A stretch of DNA of 64,000 bases from JAXLYE01 sp046351595 (GTDB lineage: Bacteria > Myxococcota_A > Polyangia > Palsa-1104 > JAEUJZ01): contig JAXLYE010000004.1 of NCBI GenBank assembly GCA_046351595.1, positions 930,001 through 994,000 of the forward strand. The letters are read 5' to 3'. A program made the position numbers and the translations under genes. The notes under the pieces were generated by a model that was not told the DNA's origin, ran no database searches, and saw only the letters and a list, made by a program, of their open reading frames with translations. Each line of letters starts with the position of its first letter. Position 1 is the stretch's first letter. This document shows positions 9,735 to 23,870 of the stretch, piece by piece.

Positions 9735-10080
9735 AAGTCCGCGCGCGAGCCCGGGATCGCCCTCTTCCAGAGCTGTACGTGGAGCGACGGGCTCGGAAGC
9801 GGCGCCTCCCGTCTCCGAGAGGCGCGCGGCGCGGTCGGGCGCGCGGACCTTCAGGGCCGTAAGTCGCCGAGCGAGCGCTGGCGGGAGCACTTCCCCTGCC
9901 GGAAGTCGCGAGACCGGCGCGGGAAGGGCCGCTTCCAGGGCCGTAAGTCGCCGAGCGAGCGCAGGAAGGGCCGCTTTCCCTGCTGGAAGTCGCGGGACCT
10001 CGGCCGGAAGGGCCGCTTCCAGGGCCGAAAACGGCCGATGCCGCACCGGCGAGCGGACTTACGGGCCTGTAAGCCGCGGC
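9735..10080 (+). repeat. 42-bp-period tandem array
   Basis: The word AAGTCGC starts at 9861, 9903, 9945 and 9987, exactly 42 bases apart. In the same phase, related words appear at 9735 (AAGTCCGC, three periods earlier) and 10071 (AAGCCGC, two periods later). Units alternate between CCGTAAGTCGCCGAGCGAGC and CCGGAAGTCGCGAGACC forms, giving an 84-bp super-period (CAGGGCCG at 9852, 9936, 10020). Most units include GGAAGGGCCGCTTCC, a short hairpin. Because 42 is a multiple of three, the array reads as 14-residue basic repeats in open frames on both strands, but no well-placed start was found. Confidence 0.7.
10053..10077. other. Hairpin at the end of the 42-bp array
   Basis: GCGG-A-CTTAC and GTAAGCCGC pair as a nine-base-pair stem with one bulged A around a six-base loop. 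It closes the periodic array and lies about 180 bases upstream of the Rieske oxygenase start. No T-run follows. Confidence 0.45.
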
Positions 10081-10258
10081 CCCGGGTCCGGAGCGCGGAT
10101 CGGGGCTGAGGGAGCGTGCGCAGGCGCTCCAGCGCGCCCTGCCTCAGGTGCGAAAGAGCACAATCGGTCCCAAGATCGCACCATCTGACCGAATTTTCCG
10201 ACGGAAACCAGTGTGATCCTAGTAGTGCGATCCCGCACGGCCAGACTATCCTGCCGGC

Positions 10259-11299
10259 ATGCACGAGCTCATCCACAAGGACGGCGAAGTCCGGCGCGAG
10301 CCGGGTCTACTTGAGCCTGGCGTCACCGAGCTGCCGCCGCCGCGCGGCTGGTTCTCGATCGGCAGCGTCGAGGACACCCCGGTCGGCACGGTGCAGAACC
10401 ACCGCATCGCCGGCCACGACCTGGTCGCCTTCCGCGGCGCCGACGGCGTGCTGGCGGTCGCCGACGCCTTCTGCCCGCACCTCGGCGCGCACCTGGGGCA
10501 CGGCGGCCGCGTCGACGGCAACGACCTACGCTGCCCGTTCCACGGCTTCTGCTTCGACAAGAGCGGCGCCTGCACGCGCACCGGCTACAACACCCGGCCC
10601 CCGCCCAAGGCGCGGCTGCGCACCTGGCCGACCATCGAGCGCCACGGCGTCTCGCTCGTCTACTACGACCCCGAGGGCGCGCCGCCGAGCTTCGAGATCC
10701 CGGACGTCTCGATGGAGGGCTGGTCGCCGCTTCTGTTCCACCACTGGCGGCTGCGCGGCCACCCGCAGGAGACGTCCGAGAACAGCGTCGACATCGGCCA
10801 CTTCCCGCACATCCACAACTACAGCGAGGTGCGCGCGCTGGAGCCGGTCGTCGTCGAGGGCGCGCACCTCAGGGCGCGCTACTCGTTCCGCAAGCCGCTG
10901 CCCGGCGTCCTGGGCCGCCGCTTGGCGCTGCACAACGTCATCGAGGTGGATGTCTACGGGCTGGGCTACTCGCGGGTGGAGGTGCACGAGCAGCAGAGCG
11001 GGCTGCGCATCCGCTCGCTGGTCCTGTGCACGCCCCGCGGCGACGGGCAGATCGATCTGCGGGCAGCGCTTTCGGTGTACGACCCGCGGCTCGACAAGGA
11101 CAGCCCGGCCTGGCTGCGGGCGGCGGCGCCGCTGGTCCTGTCGAAGGCGGCCCGCCGGGCGATGCTCATGGAGTACTGCCACGACTTGGAGCAGGACTTC
11201 GTCATCTGGAAGAACAAGCGCCACCTCGCCATCCCGGCGCTGGCGCTCGGGGACGGGCCGGTCGGCCTCTTCCGGCGGTGGGCGCGACAGTTCTACTGA
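10259..11299 (+). CDS. Rieske non-heme iron oxygenase, steroid desaturase/hydroxylase-like
   Basis: A 346-residue oxygenase alpha subunit. The Rieske [2Fe-2S] ligands are in CPHLGAHLGHGG (near 78-89) and CPFHGFCFD (near 97-105). The mononuclear iron site is ENSVDIGHFPHIHNY, with two histidines. The C-terminal segment HDLEQDFVIWKNK followed by FRRWARQFY resembles, from memory, the ends of cholesterol 7-desaturases (Neverland/DAF-36) and 3-ketosteroid 9-alpha-hydroxylases. The substrate is therefore plausibly a sterol or other isoprenoid, consistent with the mevalonate operon next door, but this is inference. ATG at 10259. Reductase and ferredoxin partners are not in the window. Confidence 0.85.
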   Translation: MHELIHKDGEVRREPGLLEPGVTELPPPRGWFSIGSVEDTPVGTVQNHRIAGHDLVAFRGADGVLAVADAFCPHLGAHLGHGGRVDGNDLRCPFHGFCFDKSGACTRTGYNTRPPPKARLRTWPTIERHGVSLVYYDPEGAPPSFEIPDVSMEGWSPLLFHHWRLRGHPQETSENSVDIGHFPHIHNYSEVRALEPVVVEGAHLRARYSFRKPLPGVLGRRLALHNVIEVDVYGLGYSRVEVHEQQSGLRIRSLVLCTPRGDGQIDLRAALSVYDPRLDKDSPAWLRAAAPLVLSKAARRAMLMEYCHDLEQDFVIWKNKRHLAIPALALGDGPVGLFRRWARQFY

Positions 11300-11352
11300 C
11301 CTGCGGCGGGGCTGCGGCGGGAGGAGCCCGCGCGGCTCCCTCTCGAAGGGCC

Positions 11353-13707
<2,355 letters not shown>

Positions 13708-13841
13708 GGGATTCCCTCCAAGTGGTGCTCCACCTCCGCGAGCCTTCACGCGAGCACGCCCAAGGGGCCAGCCGTCGACTCAAGACAGAGATGGGACGGC
13801 ACATTATTTCACATCCTTGCCGAGTCTTTGCCCTTTTCTTT

Positions 13842-14867
13842 ATGCTGGTCCTAATGCGCGCACCTAGCTTGCGGACACCTAGGGGAAGGGGAGGGGAGCA
13901 CGCCCGGCTCGTAGCCGCGCTGGTGATGTTCTTCGTGTGGTTCTCGGGGGTTATTCCTGGAATCGGGGGAATCGGGGGAATCGGAGGAATCGGAGGACTC
14001 TGGGGGCTCGGATGGGGCCGGGGCTCGGTCGCCTTCGCCCTGGACCGCAACTGCAACGGCATCGACAGCTCGCTCGAGGGCGTGTGCGTGGACTACGCCG
14101 GCAGCGGCAACCGCTGCGACGGCGTGGTGCGGCGGAGCTGCGACGACTTCATGGCCTCGGGGCTGGGACAGCCGGCCACGTGCTCATCGAACCAGCTGCG
14201 CGCGCCCGACCGCGACAGCGACGGCATCGGCGACGCCTGCGACAACTGCCCGGGCATCGCCAACATCGATCAGCTGGACAGCGACCAGGACAACGTCGGG
14301 GACGCCTGCGACAACTGCCCCAGCGCCAGCAACAACGACCAGCGCGACCGGGACGGCGACCGCATGGGTGACGCCTGCGATCGCTGCCCGCTCGTGCCCT
14401 CGACGGACCAGCGCGACGCCGACGGCGACGGCGTGCCCGACCCGTGCGACAACTGCGTGCGCGTCGCCAATTCCGAGCAGTCCGACCAGGACGGCGACGG
14501 CACCGGCGACGCCTGCGACAACTGCCCGGCCATCGGCAACGGCCCGCAGACCGACACCGATCGTGACGGCGTCGGCGACGCCTGCGACAACTGCCCGAGC
14601 GTCGCCAACCCCGGACAGGAGCCCTCGACGCTGCTCGGGCGCGACGGGCGGCCGCTCGGCAGCGCCTGCGAGTTCGCGGTGGGCGGCTGCAGCATGAGCA
14701 TGGGCATGGGCAAGGGCGCGCTCGGGCCGGCCAGCTCCGCGGCCGCGGGCGGTGAGTCGACGCGCTCGGGCTGGGGCGTGCTGCTCGGCATGCTGCTGGT
14801 CACCATCGGCTGGGCCTTCAGCAGCGCGCGCCTGGTCCGCCGCTCGCGGGGCACCGGCAAGGCGTAG
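13842..14867 (+). CDS. Thrombospondin type 3 repeat protein with MYXO-CTERM-like tail
   Basis: About 341 residues. A hydrophobic export segment (ALVMFFVWFSGVIPG) is followed by a Gly-Ile tandem stretch (GIGGIGGIGG) encoded by near-identical 9-bp units. The body has six TSP3 repeats built on GDACDNCP, each with Asp-rich calcium loops. Near the C-terminus, GGCSMSMG is followed by a Gly/Ser linker, a transmembrane segment (VLLGMLLVTIGWAF) and an Arg-rich end (RLVRRSR), the layout of MYXO-CTERM surface-sorting signals. ATG at 13842 lacks a ribosome binding site; ATGs at 13854 and 13926 are alternatives. It is divergent from the OmpA/TSP3 gene and probably a surface partner. Confidence 0.75.
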   Translation: MLVLMRAPSLRTPRGRGGEHARLVAALVMFFVWFSGVIPGIGGIGGIGGIGGLWGLGWGRGSVAFALDRNCNGIDSSLEGVCVDYAGSGNRCDGVVRRSCDDFMASGLGQPATCSSNQLRAPDRDSDGIGDACDNCPGIANIDQLDSDQDNVGDACDNCPSASNNDQRDRDGDRMGDACDRCPLVPSTDQRDADGDGVPDPCDNCVRVANSEQSDQDGDGTGDACDNCPAIGNGPQTDTDRDGVGDACDNCPSVANPGQEPSTLLGRDGRPLGSACEFAVGGCSMSMGMGKGALGPASSAAAGGESTRSGWGVLLGMLLVTIGWAFSSARLVRRSRGTGKA

Positions 14868-14937
14868 GCGCCGCCGCGGTTCGCCCGGCGTGCGGTGAGC
14901 GCGTTGAGCGCGGCGAGCGAGTTGAGCGCAGGCGTCG

Positions 14938-16134
14938 TCAAGCGGTAGGTGCCGGCCGTGCGCCGAGGATCAGCACCACCACGGTCAGCATCAGCACCGT
15001 CGCCAGGACATAGGGACGCGCCGCGCCTTGATCGAACAGGGTGCCGGCCAGCGGCGGGCCCAGCGCCCGCGCCAGCGACCCCAGCGACTGCCCGATGCCG
15101 AGCACGCCGCCCTGCTCGTGGGCCGAGCTGTCGCGCGACAAGAGCGTCGCCAGCGACGGCACGAGCAGCCCCTGACCGACCGCCAGCGCGAGCAGCACCG
15201 CGACCGTCGCGCGCAGGCTCGGCATCCACGGCAGCACGAAGAGCGCGCCGGCGAGCAGCAGTGCGCCGAGCATGGCCAGCCGCCGCTCGCCCAGCCGCCG
15301 CGCCAGCCGGCCGACGAGCAGGCCCTGCACCAGCGCCATCGTGACGCCGATCAGCCCGAAGATGCGCCCGAGCCGCTGCGCGCCGAGATCGAAGCGCTGC
15401 TTGCCGAGCAGCGCGAACGTCGACTCCATCGACACAAAGGCCAGCGTCGCCAGGGCGCCTGCGATCAGCACGCGGCCGGCGACCGGGCGCCCGAGCGCTC
15501 CGAGCAGGCGGTCGGGCGCGAGCGAGACGCGGCGCTCGCTGGGCTGGTGCATGCCTCTGGGCAGCGACTCGCGCAGCGCGACGAGCGCGAAGGTGAAGTT
15601 TAGCACCGCCAGGCCCGCCGAGGCCAGCGCCGAGGTGCGGAAGCCGAAGCGCGACAGCTCGGCGCCGAGCCACGGCCCGAAGACGAAGCCCATGCCGATC
15701 GAGGCGCCGACCAGGCCCATGTAGCGCGCCCGCTCCTCGGGGCGGGTGACGTCGGCGACGTAGGCCTGCGCGGTGCTGATGCTGCCGCTGAACAGGCCGG
15801 CGAGCGCGCGCGCCAGGGTGAGCTGCACCAGGCTCTCGGCCCTGGCCGTCGCGCCGAACGCCAGCGCCGTGCCCGCGAGGCAGATCAGCAGCACCGGGCG
15901 TCGGCCCAGCCGATCCGACATCCGCCCGATCACGAAGGCGCCGAAGAACTGCGCCGCCGAGAACGCGCCGAACAGGAGGCCCAGCTCGCGGCCGTTGGCG
16001 CCGAACTTGAGCGCGTAGAACGGCAGCAGCGGCAGGATGATGCCGAAGCCGAGCAGATCCAGGAACACCGTCAAGTAGACGACCAGCAGCGCGGCTCGCG
16101 GCGGCGCTGCGCTGGGAACGGACTCACCCGACAC
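14938..16134 (-). CDS. MFS transporter, drug:proton antiporter-like
   Basis: About 398 residues with twelve hydrophobic helices. The loop between helices 2 and 3 carries GRMSDRLGRRPVLL, the signature motif A of the major facilitator superfamily. GFVFGPWLGAEL in helix 5 matches motif C of exporters, and helix 1 has FLDLLGFGIILPLLPFY, as in TetA-type antiporters. It probably exports a small hydrophobic compound in exchange for protons. GTG at 16134 is chosen because AGGGAG lies seven bases upstream; the frame continues a little further upstream through a TTG. It stands alone between convergent and divergent neighbours, so the substrate cannot be guessed from context. Confidence 0.85.
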   Translation of the reverse strand: MSGESVPSAAPPRAALLVVYLTVFLDLLGFGIILPLLPFYALKFGANGRELGLLFGAFSAAQFFGAFVIGRMSDRLGRRPVLLICLAGTALAFGATARAESLVQLTLARALAGLFSGSISTAQAYVADVTRPEERARYMGLVGASIGMGFVFGPWLGAELSRFGFRTSALASAGLAVLNFTFALVALRESLPRGMHQPSERRVSLAPDRLLGALGRPVAGRVLIAGALATLAFVSMESTFALLGKQRFDLGAQRLGRIFGLIGVTMALVQGLLVGRLARRLGERRLAMLGALLLAGALFVLPWMPSLRATVAVLLALAVGQGLLVPSLATLLSRDSSAHEQGGVLGIGQSLGSLARALGPPLAGTLFDQGAARPYVLATVLMLTVVVLILGARPAPTA

Positions 16135-16287
16135 GACCACACTCCCTCTCAATCTGGGTTCGCATGCCTCTGCCCGCGCGGGCGCGCAGCCTGCTGCGGT
16201 CGGTCCGTGCGACTGCGCGAGTGCGCGACCTGGGATTGTAGCGGCAGCGGGCTGCCGCCGTCGGACCTCGTGGGATCTGGCGGCGCC

Positions 16288-17022
16288 TCACGTCGGGACC
16301 GCGGGCAGCCCGGGCGCGGACGGCGGCGGCACCGATCCGCCGGGCCGGGCGTAGGCGCGCATCGCGCGCACCAGGTCGCGCGTCCGCAGCGCCGCCTCCT
16401 CGATCGCGACCAGCGCCTGGCGCAGGATCGCCACCCGCGCGCGCGCCCGGTCCGTATCGGGCGGCGTGGGCGGCGCGGTCCGGCCGGGCTGCGGCTGCAC
16501 GATCTCGCGCAGCGCCGCGACCTCCCCGGCGAGCGGCGCCACCAGCCGGCTCAGCGCCTCGACCGGCGTGACGATGTCGGCGGTGACCTGGGCCGCGACG
16601 CGGCCGACCGCGGCGAGCTTCTCGGCGCGCAAAAGCTCGTCGCGCGCCGCCTGCAGCCGCGACAGGGTCTCGGCCAGCTCGGTGTTGCGGCGCGACAGCT
16701 CGGCGCTGCGCCGCGCCACCTCGGACTCCAGCTGCAGGTTCAGCTCCGTGGTCGAGCGCAGCTTGCTGACGAGCGCGCGCCGCGTCTGCTCCAGATCGAG
16801 CGCCAGCGGCACCAGCTCGCCGACGAGCGAGCCGTCGAGCCACACCGGCCGCTGCAGCTCGCCGCGGGCCAGGCGCACGACCTGCTCCTCCAGCCGCTGC
16901 AGCGGCGAGACCACGGCCCGCCGCACCAGCCACACGATCGCGCCCGCGCACACGAGCACCATCGCAGCGAGCAGCGCGAGCTCGGGCCAGCGCCAGGAGG
17001 CGAGCGGGTGGCTTGCCGTCAT
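16288..17022 (-). CDS. HAMP protein with degenerate histidine-kinase dimerisation helix
   Basis: About 244 residues. One transmembrane helix (residues 12-33) is followed by a HAMP-like region (VVSPLQRLEEQVVRLARGEL), a coiled coil (about 75-130) and an HisKA-like helix, EKLAAVGRVAAQVTADIVTP. In active kinases the corresponding stretch reads A-H-E-I-N-N-P; here the phospho-accepting His is Ala148. No ATPase domain follows: the protein ends about 90 residues later in a Pro-rich tail. It should not autophosphorylate by the normal route and may act as a scaffold, dimerisation partner or inhibitor. Start ATG at 17022 precedes the helix; ATG 17070 and TTG 17082 are alternatives. Confidence 0.65.
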   Translation of the reverse strand: MTASHPLASWRWPELALLAAMVLVCAGAIVWLVRRAVVSPLQRLEEQVVRLARGELQRPVWLDGSLVGELVPLALDLEQTRRALVSKLRSTTELNLQLESEVARRSAELSRRNTELAETLSRLQAARDELLRAEKLAAVGRVAAQVTADIVTPVEALSRLVAPLAGEVAALREIVQPQPGRTAPPTPPDTDRARARVAILRQALVAIEEAALRTRDLVRAMRAYARPGGSVPPPSAPGLPAVPT

Positions 17023-17315
17023 CGGGATGAGAGCAGTCGACCACAGCCGACGGGCGCGAGCAATCGCCATCCGGCCCGGCAAGCGCCGCTGCGTGCGCGG
17101 GGCCGGCGCGGGCTATCTCCGGTCTGCGCCCGAGGCGGGGACTCCTCGTCGGGCTCTTGCTCGGCCGCAGCCCTCGGGTCCGGCCCGATGCGCGGGCTTC
17201 ACTGCTTCCCGTCGAGAAAACGGCCCGGGATGAATGCCGCAGCCGCTGTCTTCGTCGACCTGAGCGCTGAGCCCGCCCGTGTCTTCCCCGGATGATTCGG
17301 CTAAGATGGTGACCC

Positions 17316-18041
17316 ATGAGAGTCAAGCTGCTGTTCGCCCTCGTCGCTGCAACCGTTCCGTTCTCGGCCTCGGCGGCAGAGAACTGCACCGCCCGTTACA
17401 CCACCGCGTTCGCGGCCCTCGAGAGCTCGGTGTCGTCCGCGGCCTCGCAGGCGGGCGCCGACGCGCAGGTCGAGAACCTCTTCGGTCCGCGCCCCGGCGC
17501 CTGCGAGGACGGTGCCTATGAGGTCTTCCTCAACGGCTTCGAGCGCTTCGCGCGCAAGGCGGTCCGCGACGCGCAGCCGCGCCGGCAGGGCAAGAACGTC
17601 CTGCCGCCCGCGGCCGGCGCCGAGAACTCGCTGCGCCTGGCCATCGCGGCCATCCGCAAGAGCCCGGTCCGCGTCTCGCCCAAGGACGGCAAGACCGCGC
17701 GCACCAGCTTCCTGCAGGTGCGCAGCAACATCAACGCCGTCGCCGACGACGCCGGCCTGACGCCGATGATGCAGCAGCTGCTCGACACCATCGCCAGCGT
17801 CGGGGTGCCGCCGGCCGCCGCCGAGGAGGCGCCGCATCCGGTCGCCAGCGGCAGCCCGGGCGCCGGCACCGGCACCGTCCAGGCGATCCGCATCCCGCTG
17901 CAGCCGATGCCGACGTGGGCGATCATCAAGCTCTACGAGATGCGCGACAACCTCAAGTCGCAGGACACGGCCGCGGTCCAGATCAAGCTGCAGGACATCA
18001 TCAACTGGATCGAGAGCACGACCCAGAACCAGCAGCAGTAG
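17316..18041 (+). CDS. Secreted protein of unknown function
   Basis: A 241-residue protein I do not recognise. Residues 1-20 form a clear signal peptide (LLFALVAATVPFSASA, cut before AENC). The mature part is mainly helical with two early cysteines (ENC and GAC) that could pair. A Pro/Ala/Gly-rich linker lies near 165-188, then a C-terminal helix (MPTWAIIKLYEMRDNLKSQD) and a Gln-rich end. ATG at 17316. It is convergent with cdaR across a 107-base gap that contains a hairpin. A periplasmic location is expected. Confidence 0.7.
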   Translation: MRVKLLFALVAATVPFSASAAENCTARYTTAFAALESSVSSAASQAGADAQVENLFGPRPGACEDGAYEVFLNGFERFARKAVRDAQPRRQGKNVLPPAAGAENSLRLAIAAIRKSPVRVSPKDGKTARTSFLQVRSNINAVADDAGLTPMMQQLLDTIASVGVPPAAAEEAPHPVASGSPGAGTGTVQAIRIPLQPMPTWAIIKLYEMRDNLKSQDTAAVQIKLQDIINWIESTTQNQQQ

Positions 18042-18085
18042 CGAAGCCGCCGTCGTCGCCCCAGCTCCCGGGGGCGCTGTAGTAA

Positions 18086-18118
18086 CCGCCGCTATAGTAA
18101 CGGCTACCCTAGTGGCGG
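18086..18118. terminator. Hairpin between convergent genes
   Basis: CCGCCGCTA and TAGTGGCGG pair over nine positions with one G-T wobble around a 15-base loop. It lies between two convergent genes and could stop transcription in both directions, though no T-run is present. Confidence 0.35.
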
Positions 18119-18148
18119 GTCCCGTCGGCCCGGCCGCCGCTCCGCCTC

Positions 18149-19107
18149 TCAGGGCTTGCGCAGCGGCTTCTCGGGCAGCTCCGACTTCAGGACCGTGAAG
18201 GCGATGTCGACCGGCCAGACCTCGGAGCCGATGCCGGGCGGCAGGTTCACGACCTGCACGCGCTTGCGGTAGGTGGTGCCCGCGGGCTTGCGCTCCTCGG
18301 CCGCGGTGTCGAGCACGAGCTGCGGCGCCTCCTGGATGCGGTCGAGGCCCTGGCCGCGCAGCACCACCGTCGCCATGGGCGGCTCCAGCCGGACGTTCTG
18401 CGGCTGGCCGCTGGTGCGGATGGGCACGTTGACGAAGCGCTTCTCGAACAGCTCCACCACCACTTCGGCGGTGACCTTGGGCGCCTGCTCGTCGGCGAAC
18501 CACGAGTGCTTGGGCGGCGGCGCCAGATCGAGCGGCACGCTGACGGTGTCGCGGAAGTTGGCGACGTTGAGCGGCTTGGTCAGCACGTTCGACTGGTTCA
18601 CCAGCACGTTCTGCGCACCGCGCAGGCGCACCGTGCGCGGCGACGCCGACGAGCTGCGGATGCGGTAGCCCTCGGGCGGCTGGCCCTCGATGGTCACCTG
18701 CACCGGCAGCGTCACCGTCACCTCGGGCTCGTAGTGCAGGTACAGCCCCGAGGGCGTGAAGCTCTCGATGCGCAGGCCGGCGGGCACGTGCACCATCTCG
18801 GGGGTGAAGCGCAGCTCGCCGTCGCTGTAGTTGGACAGGTCGATCTGGATCGGCTCGAGCGGCGTGTCCCCGACGCGGCTGATGCGCCCCCAGGGCCCGC
18901 GCACCACCAGCTTGACCTGGTCCACCTTCTGCTCGGACACCATGAGGCGGCCGCGCGGCTCGCTGTAGTTTACGCGGACGTAGAGGGTGGAGCTTGCCTC
19001 GAGCTCGGTGCGCACGACGAAGGCGAGGATCACCGCGGCCAGCAGCGAGACCATCTTCAGCAGCAGGTCCTCGACGAAGATCTTGTACAGGAGCTCGCGC
19101 ATCGCGG

Positions 19108-19111
<4 letters not shown>
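18149..19111 (-). CDS. cdaR: YbbR-domain membrane protein, CdaA regulator
   Basis: A 320-residue protein with one N-terminal transmembrane helix (LLLKMVSLLAAVILAFVV) followed by extracytoplasmic YbbR-type repeats (segments such as VQVTIEGQPPEGYRI and VPIRTSGQPQNVRL recur). In other bacteria this protein binds and modulates the membrane diadenylate cyclase CdaA, encoded here immediately upstream. The GTG at 19111 overlaps the cdaA stop as GTGA, indicating coupling; ATG at 19102 is the alternative. The usual next gene, glmM, is not present: the following gene is on the opposite strand. Confidence 0.88.
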
Positions 19112-20426
<1,315 letters not shown>

Positions 20427-20430
<4 letters not shown>

Positions 20431-21398
20431 GGCGCCTCTCCCGCGCGCGGCGCCGGCACGGCCTGCACGGCCTGGACCAGATCGAGGGCGGCCCGCGTCG
20501 CTGCGACGTCATGGACCCGCACCACGTCGGCGCCCTGGAAGGCGGCGAGCGCCGCGGCGACCACCGACGGGATCATCCGCTCCTCGAGCGCGAGCCCGGT
20601 GGCGGCGCCGAGCAGCGACTTGCGCGACGCGCCGATGAGCACGCGCCCGCCGAGCAGCGCCTTGAGCCGCGGCACCGCGCCGAGCAGCGCCAGGCTCTGC
20701 GCAGCCGCCTTGGCGAACCCGAGACCCGGGTCAAAGATCAGCCGCGCGCGCAGCGCGGGATCGTCTGCGGTAAGGGTTTGCACGGTCGAGGCCAGCTCGT
20801 TAACAACAGTCTGGCACAGATCGGGGCCATATTCGGAGAGCTGCCGCATCGTCGCAGGAAGCCCGCGAGAGTGCATGACCACGGTGGCATCGAAGGCGCC
20901 GAGCAGGGCCCGGCACTGCGACGGCGACAGCGCGGGCATGTCAGGCACGGGCGGCGCGAACAGGTGCTGCGGGAAGGTCAGGTTGAGCACCGCGCAGCCG
21001 GCGTCCGCGGCGCGGCGCGCGGTGGCGGCGTGGCGGGTGTCGAGCGACAGCGCGGCGGCCGGCGGATCGCTGCGCAGCGCCGCCAGCACCGGCTCAAGGC
21101 GCGCCCACTCCGCCTCGGCGCCGAGCAGCTCCGCGCCCGGTCGCGTCGACTCGGCACCGAGGTCGAGGATCGCCGCTCCCTGCGCGACCAGCTCGTGCGC
21201 CCGCGCCGCCGCCCGTGCCGGGTCGGTGTACTGCCCGCCGTCGGAGAACGAGTCCGGCGTGACGTTCAGGATGGCCATCAGCGCGCAGCGCCCGGGCATA
21301 AGGTGCAGCTCGCCGCCGTCGAGGCGGCGCAGGCGCAGCGGGCGCGCGCTCGGGCTGCGGTCGGGGCCGGACCTGTGGGTCACGTCGCGGTCGTGCAT
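20427..21398 (-). CDS. folP: Dihydropteroate synthase
   Basis: A 323-residue TIM-barrel enzyme that joins 4-aminobenzoate to dihydropterin diphosphate in folate synthesis. Signature segments are ILNVTPDSFSDGG (near 43-55), DLGAESTRPGA, SLDTRHA, IFDPGLGFAK, IGASRKS and the C-terminal VRVHDVAAT, all intact. It is somewhat longer than usual because of an N-terminal Arg-rich extension and a Pro/Ala tail. ATG at 21398. It sits between ftsH and cdaA on the same strand, the classical tilS-ftsH-folP-cdaA arrangement. The stop overlaps the cdaA GTG. Confidence 0.95.
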
Positions 21399-21655
21399 GG
21401 TTTCGGTTCGCGGCCCCGGCGGAGGCAGCGGCGGGCAGGGTCCGGCTCGGGCCTGGCGGCGATGGCGCTACGATAATGGAAGATTCCGGCGGAGACAGCC
21501 CCCAGCGCGCGAGCCGGAGTCTGCTCATCCGCCGCAGCCTGGGCGGCGAGTGAAGCTCGGCTTTGTTGTAGGAGGTCGCGGAACAGCGGCAGGCGGTCAG
21601 GCGGGCAGGCGGGGCGAGGTCGAGGACCTCGCGTGGACGTCGTTGTCGGCGGCGG

Positions 21656-23578
<1,923 letters not shown>

Positions 23579-23870
23579 GACGGACCTCGTACGCAGTGGC
23601 CGGCATTGTACCGGTGGTTTTCATCATCACCAGGGGCGCCTGGCCGGACCTCGTCGGGCGCTGGGGGGCGGCCGGGCTGTCACGGGTGTCGCCGACGTAT
23701 CATCGAACCGCGACGTGATTCTCGTCGCAGACACAGCAAGCCTTGCCATTATCCCACACAGCCTCGAAGCGTCAACCGTTGCGGCCGGCCGGTGCGCACC
23801 TTGGGGATGGGCTCGTCCCGTCGGAGAGCGCGCCCGCGCCGGTCGAGCGCTGTGTTTGCAGCGGGCCCGC

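Larger units (their letters stand above)
9650..10258. other. Gene-free interval with a 42-bp-period array
   Basis: About 610 bases between the mevalonate operon and the Rieske oxygenase gene. Most of it (about 9735-10080) is a periodic array described separately. The last ~170 bases before the oxygenase start are unrepetitive and less GC-rich (for example GACCGAATTTTCCGACGG), a likely place for that gene's promoter, but no clear -35/-10 pair was identified. Confidence 0.5.

Noticed and set aside
9735..10080. Possible CRISPR array
   Set aside because: The repeats are contiguous with no unique spacers, units diverge throughout, and no cas gene is present.
9851..10276. Minus-strand repeat protein of 14-residue units from the 42-bp array
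   Set aside because: Its only start overlaps the Rieske oxygenase coding start, no ribosome binding site is seen, and the opposite strand is equally open.
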